A stretch of 64,000 nt of DNA, from NCBI GenBank assembly GCA_020284085.1, contig JACEVL010000162.1, positions 7,501 through 71,500 of the forward strand, in the 5' to 3' direction. Source of the stretch: Aporrectodea caliginosa. Its lineage: Eukaryota > Annelida > Clitellata > Crassiclitellata > Lumbricidae. Numbering within the stretch: position 1 is the first letter of the stretch; every line of letters starts with the position of its first letter. This document shows, piece after piece, positions 1 through 11,309 of this stretch. The position numbers and the translations under genes were made by a program. The notes under the pieces are model-generated. The model did no database searches and had not been told where the DNA came from. It worked only from the letters and a program-made list of their open reading frames with translations.

Positions 1-164
1 TATCCTATCTGCAGGTGCCAACCCGTAATCGTGATTGAGATTGTGGCTGAATAGATCACCGTGTTGTGTAGGTTTGCAGTGTGTTGTGTAGGCATAGCAT
101 GAATAAAGTGTATGTTGTTTTCTGTTTTGAAAGACTTCGAGATCTAATCAAGGCAATCAGACAA
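1..164 (+). promoter_or_regulatory. Conserved 5' flank of propeller gene copy A
   Basis: This stretch aligns with the DNA just upstream of copies B (about 23560-23717), C (32750-32914) and D (36950-37128). Shared blocks include ATCACCGTGTT and the short sequence before the start codon. An in-frame upstream ATG at 99 exists only in copy A. Copies B, C and D share only the internal start, so the conserved start is at 165 and this stretch is most likely 5' UTR and promoter. I see no convincing TATA box. Confidence 0.45.
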
Positions 165-1977
165 ATGTATCATCCTCTGCTGATCGCGGTTATTTATCTG
201 ATTGGCGCCACCTGTGCGTCAAACATTGCGGATGGTTTGTACGACGATCGCAATGAAACCCATCTACATGCACAGTCACAACAAGAATTTGCACAAGGTA
301 ATATTCCAACTGAATGTTGTCTCTCAATCGTTAGTGGATGCATGGCCCATAACTGTTATTTTTAGATTCAGCATTTGGAAGGGGTGGGGTAAAGATAGTG
401 AATACAATTATGTTCTAAATGCTTAGTTCGCATGCGAAAGATTTAAACAGAGATTTTCATTGTATCCCTTCTCAATTTACGTTTTGTGTTAATTGTAGAA
501 ACTAATTATTAGTTTCGCGCCTCAGTTTAACCGATCTTCCGCGTGAAATAAGCGTAATAAATTAACCAAAAGATTTGAATCAAATGAACGCTTATGGTAC
601 AAGTGACAAAGTATATACTGAAACAACTAATTTCAAGCACCGAACAACTTTTAAAATCTGTTTCTTACCCTTCTGAAGAGACCCGATGTTTTTAAAGACC
701 TGCTAATTTTCATGTTCTGCATATCTCACTTTAATATACGGTTTTCAACAGCTCCATTCATTCTAAAATTATCACTTTTCAAAACATTTGTGGCTGAGGT
801 ATCACGAGTGGCTGTGTGTAATAATGTCACATATCCATGTATAAGTAGTAACCTCGAAGCGGCGCTATATAAATCTTCGTAATGATCGAACGAAAAAATG
901 AATAATTATCGATACGAAAATATATTATTAATAATCAGTGTATAATGATAAGCAGTATTCCTAATGGGGCCTGTGTTGAACCACAGAGGAATTTAATATC
1001 AACCATAAATTCGATGGTAAAATTCTGGAAATATCAAGTAGGCCTACTGTTTCGACTCTATGTAAAATTATTAAAGAACTATGAAATTTTGCTTCGTTGC
1101 AGTCTATGAAAATTTCTTGAAGACGTTGGATGCTCCTTTTTGTTACATTCGCGCTAATACAAGATTGAAAAACTATATTTTCATTATTTGTCGGCAAGAT
1201 TCGTACAAATCAATCCGCGTCTATGAAGATACGACTCCATTTGATCTTCTCATGATAATATCATTGGAAGAAATTACTAATTTTCCATACGCCTTAGCAT
1301 CAAGTGCCGCATCGGAATGTCTCTACGTTCCAGATTTCAATTCCTCGTGCATCTGGAAGATCCATTTGGAGGATCATCGTTTAACGAAATGGCTCTGCAC
1401 TCTAGGACGAATAAGGGACACTACCGTTTCCACAGATGACCAAGTGGTCGTTCTGCAACGTAATAAAACATCTGATATTTTGGAAACTTTTGTGGAAATC
1501 TATGGGCCAGACGCTGCTTTCATTCGCACAATCTACCTGCCAACTGATATCTATTACCCAATCAAGGCTATCCTAAAGCCCAATGGACATTTCATAATCG
1601 CTTATAAAGCTGACAACGAAAAAATGCTTGCTATGTTGATACGTTTAGTTACAATAAATGGACAGATAATCGATCAAGTCTATGTCATCGGTGCTTATTT
1701 GGAAACTGCTGCGGGTAAGCAAATATGTTGGTCACTTCAATCTGACGCTGCTCGAGTTGATGACCTTGACTTAAAGTATCTTTCTGAATGTACTATTACT
1801 TCTTATAATAAAAACCACCTGATGATGATGGAAGGACATATTATTCCAATGTTGGTAATGATTTACAAAGACGGACGACGTAGAATGGGCGATGTAATTG
1901 TGTTGGACGTGCAACTCGCATTTGGTATATATTCGTCTACACACAATCTTGTTATTCATGAGTATTTTCGGCCCTGA
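165..1977 (+). CDS. Secreted beta-propeller-like protein, copy A (two exons)
   Basis: Exon 1 is 165-297 and exon 2 is 1103-1977, giving 335 residues. Exon 1 opens with a canonical signal peptide (MYHPLLIAVI, then a small-residue stretch ending CAS). The intron has a GT donor at 298 and an acceptor ending TTCGTTGCAG at 1102, and is phase 1 on both sides. Exon 2 has motifs typical of NHL-like propellers: ECLYVPDF, SCIWKI, RDTTVSTDDQVVVL, VEIYGPDAAFIRTIYLP, AILKPNGHFIIA and LVTINGQI. Six or more cysteines recur between copies, fitting an extracellular protein. An NSS glycosylation sequon is present. AATAAA lies at 2106. The intron includes a retroposon 3' end (about 840-880, GGCGCTATATAAAT) also present in copy B, so it predates the duplication. 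The propeller assignment comes from motif pattern only; the ligand or function is unknown. Confidence 0.75.
1041..1046. other. TA-targeted GGCCTA microinsertion in the copy A intron
   Basis: Copy A reads CAAGTA-GGCCTA-CTGTTTCG, whereas copy B at about 24622 reads CAAGTACCTTTTCG and copy D at about 39148 reads CAAATACCGTTT. The simplest alignment needs one 6-bp insertion that turns TA into TAGGCCTA. Confidence 0.6.
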
Positions 1978-2105
1978 AATGGACAAGAGATCATAGTCAT
2001 TGTGCAAGAGCTATAATTTTCAACCCTCTGGCAAGTTAATGTCATGCGATAACATTATAAACTGCTCAACAGTGCTCATCATTTGCTACTTAATGTGGAC
2101 AGCGC

Positions 2106-2111
2106 AATAAA
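2106..2111 (+). promoter_or_regulatory. Polyadenylation signal of copy A
   Basis: AATAAA lies about 130 bp after the copy A stop codon, the only canonical signal close behind it. The 3' flank (about 1980-2150) aligns with the 3' flank of copy D (about 40103-40230). Confidence 0.45.
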
Positions 2112-2613
2112 TGGCTGGATACTTTTTGTTTCTATTTTTTTAATATCTATTTAGTATTGCACATACATTCATTACGATAGCATACTCGAGAAATTTGCAT
2201 ACGAGATTCCCGAAAGTTTCCTCCGACACAAATGTGCAATGCCATTACTCATTCAATCCCATAGTTGCTTATACCCAGATGTATGCATTCTTATGTACTA
2301 AGGTGGATAATGCTAATACCACCTATGAGTAGGAATATGTATGCAAGTGAGTATATGTATGCAATTATGCATATAATATGTATTTATGCTTATAGGCTAT
2401 GTCTCTAGCTTACTTATCTGTGTGAAATATATTTATACATCGAGGCAACGCCAACTGAGAATGTTCGATAACCGCCATACAAAATTTCATTGGTTTGAGC
2501 AGCTTAAGATTCCGAATGATTACCGCCTTAACCGCAGTCCTCTTTGTGTTCAATCAGCCTGTGTTAATCGGCCATCTTGCCTCAGCACGGCCATCTTGTA
2601 TTGCAACGTCACT

Positions 2614-3794
2614 CAGTGGCGGCTCTACAGGGGGGCCAGGGGGCACTTGCCCCCCCTAACTGAGGTTGTGGCCCCCTCCAGTGGCCTCCCAAATTTTATT
2701 CCAAAATATTATGAAATATGGTATCATTTAATTTTGATATTTTCAAAGGTATTACTTACTTGCTTCAGCATAAAGCATGATGAAATCCGATGTTATTTTA
2801 TCCATGGTGTTTTCACAAACATGACCTATTTACTTCCTGAGAGTCTTAATTATTTTCTTGTCGTATAAGCTACTTCCTGCTATCCATCACTGACTCCCTA
2901 TACGCAAGTATATTGAGTACAGGGTAGCTGCCCTGGTATGGCTACATCACCAGCTAAGGCCTATCCCAATTTACGTCCGAGAGCAATGCTGTCTGACTTC
3001 GGGTATCCCCAATGTGAATAACAGTGAATGAGGGAGTTCTCTTGGTTTCGTTCGCTCATGCTGCAACTATGAAGAATCGAGCCTTTTCAGTGGTAGGCCC
3101 AGTGGTTTGGAACGCCCTTCCTTTAGACCTACGCCTACACACTGAGACTATCTGAATCCTTCCTCAACAAACTTAAAACTGTACTACCCAAACAGTGTGT
3201 TCATAAATGCCCAGGCTCTTTTCGGGCTCTGCTGCAGATAAAAACTCTGGGCATCGTTCTTAAGCGGATCCCACAGACTGCATTTAGGCAACTTGTCTAC
3301 ATCCAGTTATTATATCATTCCGAACTAAATCTACAATTCTCTGACCATTCGCTTAGCTTACTATTATGATTGTATACAATCTTTAACGCCAAAACACAAG
3401 TCTTTTCTGATATTAGACATATCTGCAAAGCAAATATGTCTGATATTCGTTTCAGAGAGCAGTTTATCAATGCTGTTAGTTGAATGTGTTCGTGCAGAGT
3501 CGATTATCATGGGTGCCTTTGTGGAACAGTTTGACTCTAGGCATGAAAGTCTTAATAAAACTTGCACTTAATTAAAAGTGCATGTATTGTTTGTAGTTCA
3601 TAGGTTTTACTTTTAACAAAGTGAGTCTGTTTCCATTTGTGTCTTAACTTGAGGCTGTTGATTAAACAATTCATGTAGCTCCAATACAGGTCTCTTGTCA
3701 CCATTCTCACTTTGACGAAAATAGACTGGCCCCTCCATCTGTTTCCCCGCCCCCCCGTTGTCCCCCCCTGTTGCAAAGTCTAGAGCCGCCACTG
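2614..3794. mobile_element. Non-autonomous hAT element, 1,181 bp
   Basis: The ends are inverted repeats: CAGTGGCGGCTCTA at the left and its complement TAGAGCCGCCACTG at the right. A perfect 8-bp duplication, ACGTCACT, flanks it at 2606-2613 and 3795-3802, diagnostic of hAT. The paralogous 3' flank of copy D has the unoccupied site (ACGTTACT, 43321-43328). No transposase is visible; the interior carries a LINE tail. Confidence 0.9.
2870..3190 (+). repeat. CR1/L2-like LINE reverse transcriptase tail inside the hAT element
   Basis: Shifting + frames give peptides of the C-terminal end of non-LTR reverse transcriptases: HHWLPIRKYIEYRVAALVWL, PIYVREQCC, then a Phe-Ser-Val-Val-Gly-Pro-like stretch and WNALP. 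Stops and frame changes show it is dead. It was either captured by the hAT element or inserted in it. Confidence 0.6.
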
Positions 3795-3975
3795 ACGTCA
3801 CTTTATATTAGACTCTAAGATGGCGACAAACGAATCGCAGTTAAATACGAAGTGAAACCATCGTCGCCTCAGTGATGGACTGAGAGATCAAATCCAGCAA
3901 TTATCTAACCGGTCATTGAAGGAACTATTCACACACGCGCATAAAAAAGGCCTGTGCACGATCTCTTTTATTGGT

Positions 3976-4085
3976 GCATATATATATATTAGGGTGGTCC
4001 TTAAAAATAAAAGTTTGAATCTACTATTCTCCAAGGTTCTATTTGGTTCCATTCCATCCAGAGACATCACACAAAAAGTTGTATG
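3976..4085. repeat. Fragment of a TTAGGGTGG-type inverted-repeat element
   Basis: The sequence beginning TTAGGGTGGTCC after a short TA run resembles the end of the element at 43592-44376 and sits at the equivalent place in the duplicated block. The opposite end is not recognisable here. Confidence 0.35.
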
Positions 4086-4300
4086 AGAAAATATTAATAT
4101 TTAGGACTGCCACAACACCATCAAAGTTTTACCATGTGTATCGATATGCGAACACTCGAACAGTAAGCATAAGAACTTCAATTATTCTGCAACTTCAAAG
4201 TCCACTGGACGCTGCAAGATAAATAGGCGCAATTGTTTCAAAGGGAAAGTCAAGTGCAACAGTCAATGTCAAACTTTGATTGTGTTCATCATTTGCCTTT

Positions 4301-4459
4301 CAGGCAATCTGTCAAATTTTCATCATCAGATTTAAGGTATTTTACTAAATCCCTGGTTTTTTCAGGGATTTTGTAAAATGCCTGAGTGAATTGGGGATTT
4401 TACAAATTGCCTAACAATTTCACGCATTTTACAAAATCCCTGATTTTACAAATTGCCTG
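4301..4459. repeat. Short inverted-repeat (MITE-like) sequence
   Basis: It begins CAGGCAATCTGT and ends ACAAATTGCCTG. Inside are several copies, in both orientations, of a TTTTACAAAATCCCTG-like motif, so it could fold extensively. No clear target duplication is seen. Confidence 0.5.
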
Positions 4460-4479
4460 TAGCATTATATGTTTTAGTT

Positions 4480-4800
4480 TATCGGGCGGCTAGCGAGCGC
4501 CTGGCTAAGTAAACATTATTGACTGGATGTAGAATGGTCATTGCAGGTGTTAATTGCGCGCGAAAGACTGAAATTGCTGTTGACAGTTGTTTTAATACAG
4601 TAGAGAGAGCTGTATGTATTAAGAAGGAAATGTTAGGAGTTACAGTTGAGTTATGTTGATGAAGAACATTGGCACTGAAGTGTTGAGTTTAAAAGACTGT
4701 GTTTGAAATAAGAAGAAACATTTAAATAATAATAATAATAATTGCCTCGAAATCGGGACTGTCCCGACAAAGTCGGGACGGGTGGCAACCCTAATCACCA
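4480..4800. repeat. Dispersed repeat, second copy near 40880-41110
   Basis: Blocks such as AATACAGTAGAG, GAGCTGTAT and GTGTTTGAA occur in the same order at about 40890-41110. No coding sequence is evident. The class is unknown. Confidence 0.45.
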
Positions 4801-5019
4801 CCAGTAACACAACCACCACCACACTGACACAGCCAATCAAATCAAGTCCTATGCGATCCGATGACTCGTAAATTATATGGCGCCGTTAGCATAACTATGT
4901 ACATGCATCAATACACGGTGAACATCATTATCCACTAAAGAAACCAGGATGATATACGATGAGTCAGAGAAAGCAACTGTCACGCCAACCGGAACAGATG
5001 AGATCTAAGTAATGGGCTG

Positions 5020-5376
5020 TCAGTTAAGATGTCGGGGGTATAAATCCCCGGTGGCTTCATCTTCTATATACTCGGGATTTATAGAGAGGTGGTCTCCCAA
5101 GTCCTTCCTCTCGGTGTTTTTCTCGAGACACCATCTCTCTCTTGCGTTGACGAGCTCCATCATCCGTTCTTCAGAATTTTCTTCTCTGGGTACTCGCATA
5201 TACCGGCGACGACTCGGTCGTCCACCACGCACTTTGTTCCCAACAGGGGTACCACGAGAAGGTGGCGTGGTGGGCAATTGAGCAACAGAGGCTTTCTGAG
5301 ACGCTTGCTGCTCCATTTCGGCCCCATACCAATCCCCGGTATATGGCAGAAATTTGGTTCGAGATTTCTGCCACAC
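5020..5376 (-). CDS. Unrecognised 118-residue reading frame
   Basis: An open frame from an ATG at 5376 to a stop at 5020 lies in a locally GC-richer patch. The product is charged and basic in its centre (GGRPSRRRYMRVPREE) and acidic near the end. The opposite strand is also open over part of it, so this may be compositional. I recognise no domain and see no splice context. It could be a fragment of a mobile-element gene or not a gene at all. Confidence 0.2.
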   Translation of the reverse strand: MWQKSRTKFLPYTGDWYGAEMEQQASQKASVAQLPTTPPSRGTPVGNKVRGGRPSRRRYMRVPREENSEERMMELVNARERWCLEKNTERKDLGDHLSINPEYIEDEATGDLYPRHLN

Positions 5377-5489
5377 CTGCGACCCTAGCCAACTCAGCTA
5401 AATACAGAACACTGAACGTACAAAGTTGGTAGGAAGATGAGATGGCAAGAAACAGTACTAACCACCCGACATCATAATTCTGTCGAGGC

Positions 5490-5600
5490 GAAAAAATGAA
5501 GTCGCTAACACTTCATACCAATGGCTACCTCTCAGACTAGCTTAAGAGACTGATCTTCTTCCTCCTCCTCGCCCTAGCCCTCTCCATCTTCTTTATCACC
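5490..5600. repeat. Retroposon 3' end with pyrimidine tail
   Basis: The sequence AATGAAGTCGCTAACA...CTAGCTTAAGAGACYG followed by (TTC)n-like DNA recurs at about 30275-30339 (continuing at 31940), 36258-36330 and 59890-59975. The shared 3' portion running into different simple repeats suggests a SINE or LINE tail. Confidence 0.5.
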
Positions 5601-6190
5601 TCCCTCTCCCTTCTTCTTTGTGCTTCTGGGACTTTAACCGTATCTTAGCAACTTTCTGTGTCTAATCTAGCACCTGTTAGCGTCCGGTATTTTCTACTTT
5701 CTACGTATAAGTAACTTTACTACGGTATTATGCAGCAATTAATCAATAATTCAGACACTTAGATACTGTTCAATAGCCTATGTCTTCTTATTGTCTACTG
5801 TATAATGTATTTTGATCTTGGTTACTTCGTAGGTGCACATTTCTAAGATTATGATCACGCCTAGTCTATAGAACTTAACATTTGCTGTTCCAAAATATTA
5901 GGCCTAGGTTACTGGTTCAAAGCTCTTCCGTAAAACGTTGAGTCGCCCAAGCTCAAGAGGACGTCCTTACTCCTTATACCAGCGTGAAACACCTGACGAC
6001 GTTTAATTGATGAGGAAATTAGTTGTTCTGAGAGACGTCTTCACTGACAAACAGAAGACGGATGATCGAAGAATAATCTAAAGACGATCGAAAGATGATC
6101 GAAGAATGATGAACAGCGAGGAATTATTCCCATCGACGCGGAATAAGTGATGAAAGGACATGAACTAATTTAATGAGGATGGAATAATCA
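5601..6190. other. Non-coding stretch without recognisable features
   Basis: AT-rich unique-looking DNA with one TAGGCCTA octamer near 5902. No open frame or repeat boundary is supported here. Confidence 0.4.
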
Positions 6191-6209
6191 TCTTCAGTCA
6201 TTGTAGTCA

Positions 6210-6530
6210 ACCCAACACGACGGCCACCATATCACCACCACAATCACCATCACCACAATCACCACCACCACCACAGCTGCCACAGCCACAGATACCACAT
6301 TAGCCACCACCAACGCCGCCGCCACCACCACCACCACCACAACCACCACCACAACCACAATACCACTATGCTACCTCCACCACTACTATGTCAATACCAC
6401 CAACATCACCACCACATGACCATCACCACCACCTGTCTACCACCATCACTACCCCAACCAACACCACCAATATGATAATCGCTACGGCATCATCGTTGTT
6501 GTCATCATCATCATCGTCGTCATCCATGAA
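6210..6530. repeat. CAC/ATC-rich trinucleotide tract
   Basis: Degenerate runs of CAC, ACC and ATC triplets. Frames through it give His/Thr or Asp/Val homopolymers and are not genes. It is followed to about 6860 by ATAC/CATA-rich simple sequence. Confidence 0.8.
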
Positions 6531-7098
6531 TTCATGCATACATAATATGGGCATGCATACATGCATGCTATACAATACAATCATATACGCAAAAAGCATA
6601 CATATACACACACAATCATGTTAAACTAAACTTAAATTAAACTTTTAAATTTTGATAAGTAAATCTAATTACACGTAAAGGAGCAGCGTTCTGTCTGCTC
6701 CTCATGATTTATTAAACGAAAATGCAATACAGGACAGTACAATACATACATTATGATACATGCAGACATGCGTAAATACATACACCCATACATACGTGCT
6801 TACATACAAGCGTACATGCATAGGCCTACATAAATACATAAACAAACACATAATCTAGGCATATTACAAATTGAAATACATTATAATTATATAAAAACGC
6901 AATTTTGAGTCGTGTATCTAGAATGGTACAGTGGAAAGGTAGAATGTTAAATTGCGAGTCGACCAGAATGCCAGTATGTAGGTCAGCCCACGAGAGAGGA
7001 GATCTTAGTTATGGATCCATGACCGGAATGGTAGATCCATATCTACCAGTTGTCACATGAGGATCTGGTCTTAGCAGAAATTCCCTTTAATACATTAA

Positions 7099-7926
7099 CA
7101 TGGGCGCCCGCAGGATTTTTTGCAGGGGGTCAGAAATGCAAAAATGTCTTGTGGACCACTACTAGGGCCTATAATAGGCTACTATACTATATAAAACTGT
7201 TTCATCAGTGCAAACAAAGTAATTGATAGTTCCGTCAAAATCAATATTCTCAACCAGTTCTCTTTCGATCAATAATGCCAGTCCAGACAGGCGTTCAGTT
7301 GTCATATGGTGTATCACAAGTAATTTGTAATTATTTTCAATCTGCTAAAACTTATTTTTGCACTTGCTGATGTAATCGTAATCGTAATCGTAATCTCCAA
7401 ACTTCTAAAGCGCCACTCGAAAGCCAAGCGCAGGGCACCAGCTTATTCACGAGCGCTGGAATAGCACGAAGAGTGAGATATATTTTATAAAATACTGACA
7501 GATTGCGGAGTCCTGGTGCCATGTGTTTTTCTGTAAAAAATACCGCTTTTCCGCGGATTTGCCTTTAGGCCCAGTATTTTCAGCTATTATGATACAATTT
7601 TTAATTATATCCAGTTTATCACAATTTAAAGCTAATTTAATTTATTTCAAGAATGTGATTGCTTTCATACCTACCAAATAGTCTTCGTTTCGTAGCAGTT
7701 CAATTCAATATGCGGATCGCGAATCCGAGAGCCACTTGTTGAGAACATTCAATTGATGCAATAGGCGTAAACTTATACGCCTATCCAATACGCTGTGTGA
7801 TTTGTCTTCAGATGCCGTCTGGCCAGACTCGAGGGCCTCTGTATATCCAGGGGTTCGTGCCCGACTTCACTAGAAATTTTATATGAACTTATACTACAAA
7901 CTCTTGGGAGCATGAGAGGCCGAAAT

Positions 7927-7969
<43 letters not shown>

Positions 7970-8708
7970 ATATAGTTTGATGATAGATGTGTTTAAGCTG
8001 CCTGCCTGTTGCTGGCTTGGCTATGTTTGGAAGAGGTATCACATATCGAGGATGACTTCGACTGTTCATGCGTTTTAGCCTACATGTACATCCCGAGAGT
8101 GAGACACACAGAGACTGAGGGTCAAATTAAGGGTCATGCTAATCTTCCATGACCTGTCGATGCTGTTCGTCTCTCTATCCCCTTACTCCTTACTTAATCC
8201 CTAATCCCTATACTTACATACGTTAAGAGAGACATAACAGAAATACTTGGGGAAGTACAGTTGAACGTAGACTAGTAGCACACTCAATCGTGATGAGCAT
8301 TGTTTATTGGGGTTAAGAACTTAGAACTTAGTCCTTCCCGTGCAGGTCTGCAAATCGGGCATTGGGGTTAAGATAAGAACTAAATCTCGGCCATGCCAGG
8401 TCCGTTCTGGCAGACCAGTGGCAGCATACGATGACGGACGGGTCTGGTTTTAAGGGGTGCCGGAACACAACCAGGAGCCTGGCAGGAGGGGAACGGGGGA
8501 GGGCGGTTGGCTTGCAGGCTTATTGGTAAATCCGCCACTGAATATTAGTATAAGCTTAGTAACTTATTAGTAGGCCTAAGCAGTCTGAAACTAAAGCTAG
8601 TAATTACTAAGTGATTTGAACAGAATTTTATTTTAAGCTTCATTTGCATGATTAAACTTGTCGGATTTTTATATTTAAATTCCTTGACCTATGCTGCGGG
8701 CGCCCATG
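7099..8708. mobile_element. hAT-like element with CATGGGCGCCCGCAG ends, 1,610 bp
   Basis: The 15-bp terminal inverted repeats (CATGGGCGCCCGCAG) match perfectly. The left target copy is TACATTAA (7091-7098). The right copy reads TA-GGCCTA-CATTAA (8709-8722), the same 8 bp interrupted by GGCCTA. No transposase frame is visible. The interior has a (TA)n tract at 7923-7972 and a ~70-bp block near 7400 shared with about 58340-58410 (GCGCAGGG...CCAGCTTATTCACGAGC). Related ends occur at 33068-34207 and near 29478. Confidence 0.8.
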
Positions 8709-8710
8709 TA

Positions 8711-8716
8711 GGCCTA
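8711..8716. other. GGCCTA microinsertion inside a target-site duplication
   Basis: The right target-site copy of the preceding element should read TACATTAA; it reads TA, GGCCTA, CATTAA. The two copies were identical at the time of transposition, so the 6 bp arrived later. Confidence 0.65.
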
Positions 8717-8839
8717 CATTAAGTCTTCGATGATATGTCCATCTAATACGATCCATTTCTCTCTTCCGTTTTTCGCTGCAACAGTTTCTCTCGACATTTA
8801 ATATGACTGTCACTCATCTCGACCACAGGTTCAAACGCA

Positions 8840-9140
8840 ACTCATATACAGCATGGATTACAGATCACTGAGTGCATTAAGAGTCGTCTCATGATGAAAG
8901 CTGTGACCACTCGACGAAATTAATAAAGCTGGCGCCATCTGTCCGTTGCTAAGACATGCTGCACTTGGTTGGCAGGTTCGCTTGCAAGGAAGACGATGAC
9001 AGGAGAACAGAAAATCCATGTCACGACAGACGATCTTTAAAGAAATACTAAAGTGAATTGGTTTCTGACATTCAGATTTAATGTAATCCCCATATAACAT
9101 GGCGTTCCAAAAGTAAGTAACAGGCCTGGTCCTGTAATTC
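8840..9140. repeat. ~300-bp dispersed repeat body, copy 1
   Basis: High similarity to 25573-25790, 26130-26285 and 45305-45560. Shared landmarks are GGATTACAGATCACTGAGTG, AATTAATAAAGCTGGCGCCA and TTCGCTTGCAAGGAAGACGA. In two loci it directly precedes the tRNA-like SINE. The minus strand is open over about 110 codons in this copy, but the frame is not preserved elsewhere, so I do not call a gene. Confidence 0.75.
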
Positions 9141-9183
9141 TGTTTTAAGTAGAAGTATTGAATAGAGATAAGAACTTTACGCT

Positions 9184-9392
9184 GGTTAGCCATAGAAGAT
9201 TATGCTGGGATACACGTCCCAGTAAGCGACTTTGCGCCTCTGTGTGTGAGGATTCTGGTTCGTATACCGATGGAGTCTTATAAATTTAAGAGATTCTGAT
9301 CTCCGGTTAACATGATCCGTATCCGGAGAACTTAAATGGCGTGATACCCACCATTCAAACGGTAACGGTGGAGAAGGATTTCACCCGACTAA
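9184..9392 (+). repeat. tRNA-derived SINE, copy 1 (degenerate)
   Basis: It contains a B-box-like GGTTCGTATACC and the downstream block ending GGTAACGGTGGAGAAGGATTTCACCCGA, matching the copies near 26924 and 45619. The A box is eroded. A small hAT MITE sits in its 3' part. Confidence 0.6.
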
Positions 9393-9565
9393 CAGTGGCG
9401 GCGCCAGGATTTCAGGTTTGGGGGGGGCTAAAGCTCCAAATTTTTTCCGCATGACCTTTTTTGGCTTTTACAGCTCAACAAATGAATTTAAAACCCTCCT
9501 CGCTCGATTTTAGGGGGGGCTGAGCCACATTTAAGCACCCCCTAACCCCCCTGATGCCGCCACTG
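9393..9565. mobile_element. Small hAT-type MITE, 173 bp
   Basis: It starts CAGTGGCGGCGCCAGG and ends GATGCCGCCACTG. Flanking 8-mers CCGACTAA (9385-9392) and CCGATTAA (9566-9573) match at 7 of 8. It shares the CAGTGGCGGC terminus with 2614-3794, and homopolymer G and C runs lie inside both ends. Confidence 0.8.
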
Positions 9566-9709
9566 CCGATTAATTTGTAGAAAAATGTGCATTAATCGAG
9601 GACCACTGTTTATTGCCTTTGAAAAAAGGAGGGCGTGAAAATATAACATAGGCTACGCTGTATAGTCGGGTCAAATTCAATCTACCAAAAAACCACCTAA
9701 CCCTAAAAA

Positions 9710-10335
9710 AAATTGATACAAAAGGTTTCGCAACGGAATCTGGTACCATTTGGCATGCCTATAAACACAGTAAAAGTCTCCTCTATTCTGACCATCAAAA
9801 CAGGGTCATTTTCAAGATGGCGTCCAAGATGGCTGCCTAGAGCTAAACTAGTTGTCTATATCTCAGCCTTGAAAATTGATACAAAAGCTTTCTCAACAGA
9901 ATCTGGTGCCATTTGTAATGCTTGTTGACATAGTAAAAGCCTCCTTTAATCTCACCACCACAAAAGGGTCATTTTCAAGATGGCGTCCAAGATGGCTGCC
10001 TGGAATTAAACTTGTCTATAACTTAGCCTATTAAATTGATACAAAGGTTTTCTCAACGGAATCTGGTACCATCTGGCATGCCTGTAGACATAGTAAAAGT
10101 CTCCTTTAATATAACCATTGGAAAATGGTCATTTTTAAGACGGCGTCCAAGATGGCTGCCTGGAACTGAAATTATCTATATCTCAGCCTTAAAATGATAC
10201 AAAAGTTTTCTCAACGTAATCTGGCACCATTTGGCATGCCTATCAATATGATAAAAATCTCCTCTTTTCTGGCCATCGGAACAGGGTCATTTTCAAGATG
10301 GCCTCCAATATGGCTGTCTGGAACTAAAACCATCT
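9710..10335. repeat. Left satellite arm, about four ~160-bp units
   Basis: The ATTGATACAAA landmark recurs near 9712, 9874, 10034 and (slightly altered) 10194. Units are diverged but keep the same order of blocks, and appear in reverse complement at 14056-15060. Confidence 0.85.
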
Positions 10336-10359
10336 TTTGTCTTGTCAGATCTGAAGTAA

Positions 10360-10745
10360 AGACTTACGATGCATGCGGCTTCACAGGACAGGAGTACAGG
10401 AGTAAGAAAAGGATGTCGGTGTCTTCTCCGATTAGTTTAGTTGTGTGTAGAAGAGATGTCTCCACTAGAGCCTTTACAATGTCCATGTCAGCATCGCCAG
10501 GTGCGTTGACCACAGTGTGGAATTCTTTTTTCTGAGCGCATCACTCACCAGCCATAGCATTTTCTGCTTATTGATAGCTCTTGACAGGAACTCCTCTTTC
10601 TATTACCGGACGGTGAAGTCGACGTACGACTGCGCTATTGCACCATACCATTCTCTTTTTTTCCACGGAATCCGATGAAGTAAGGAACCTCCATTGAAGA
10701 CGTATCTCTCTGCCTCTGGTGAAATCTAGTAAGCCATCCCGTGCA
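10360..10745 (-). pseudogene. Transposon-associated ORF, C-terminal part
   Basis: Minus-strand translation gives HTVVNAPGDADMDIVKALVE, then LIGEDTDILFLLLYSC. This resembles the GDAD...GEDTDLLVLLLY segment of a widespread, poorly characterised protein family found beside animal DNA transposons. The N-terminal part is at 13690-14037, separated by the piggyBac element. Stops and frame changes between the motifs indicate decay. Family recall is from memory of motif pattern; the biochemical activity is not known to me. Confidence 0.5.
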
Positions 10746-11309
10746 TGTTAACCCTCTAAGGGACAAGATTTGTTGGGTCTGCAAAATGTTCAAAACTAAC
10801 ACAAATACATTGTCTAGGGTTCTCCTGTCAACATAATGTAGTTTATTTTATGCCTAGTAGTACACATTTACATTTTGGTCACTTTTATTTTATGGGACAG
10901 ATATGTCCCATTGTCCGTTAGGCAGTAAAAGTACATTTTTGTGCTATGTTGGATTTTTGTTCATTAAATGTCAGAATATGATCATGTACCATGTAGCAAC
11001 GAATTTAATTGAACAGATATGATAGATAGATAGTTAGTGTGGAACTTGGTGAAACAGTTACGGTCATTTTGCAAACATATAGCAACACTACAGGTGGCAC
11101 ACTGAAATCTTGACCGGTTATCTTTGCCCATCTTGTGACTAAGCTTGCATCTCTTCCTGTCAGGCATGATGTGAGGCAAATGATCATGTATCAACACTGG
11201 AGACTCCTTTCTTTGATAGCTCCAGTCGGAAAAGCATTCCTCCTGGAAGTATAAGTGCCTATGAGACCACGAACCACCTGCTGTCTGAACTCTAAATGTG
11301 TTACTTGGT

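Noticed and set aside
81..164. Longer signal-sequence start for copy A at 99
   Set aside because: The upstream ATG has no in-frame counterpart in copies B, C and D, and would give an unusually long basic N-region; the start at 165 is shared by all.
6388..6624. His/Thr/Ser-rich frame
   Set aside because: Low-complexity CAC/ATC tract read as codons.
8858..9193. Minus-strand 111-codon frame, partly similar to one at 45125-45427
   Set aside because: The similarity comes from the 300-bp dispersed repeat; the frame is not conserved between copies.
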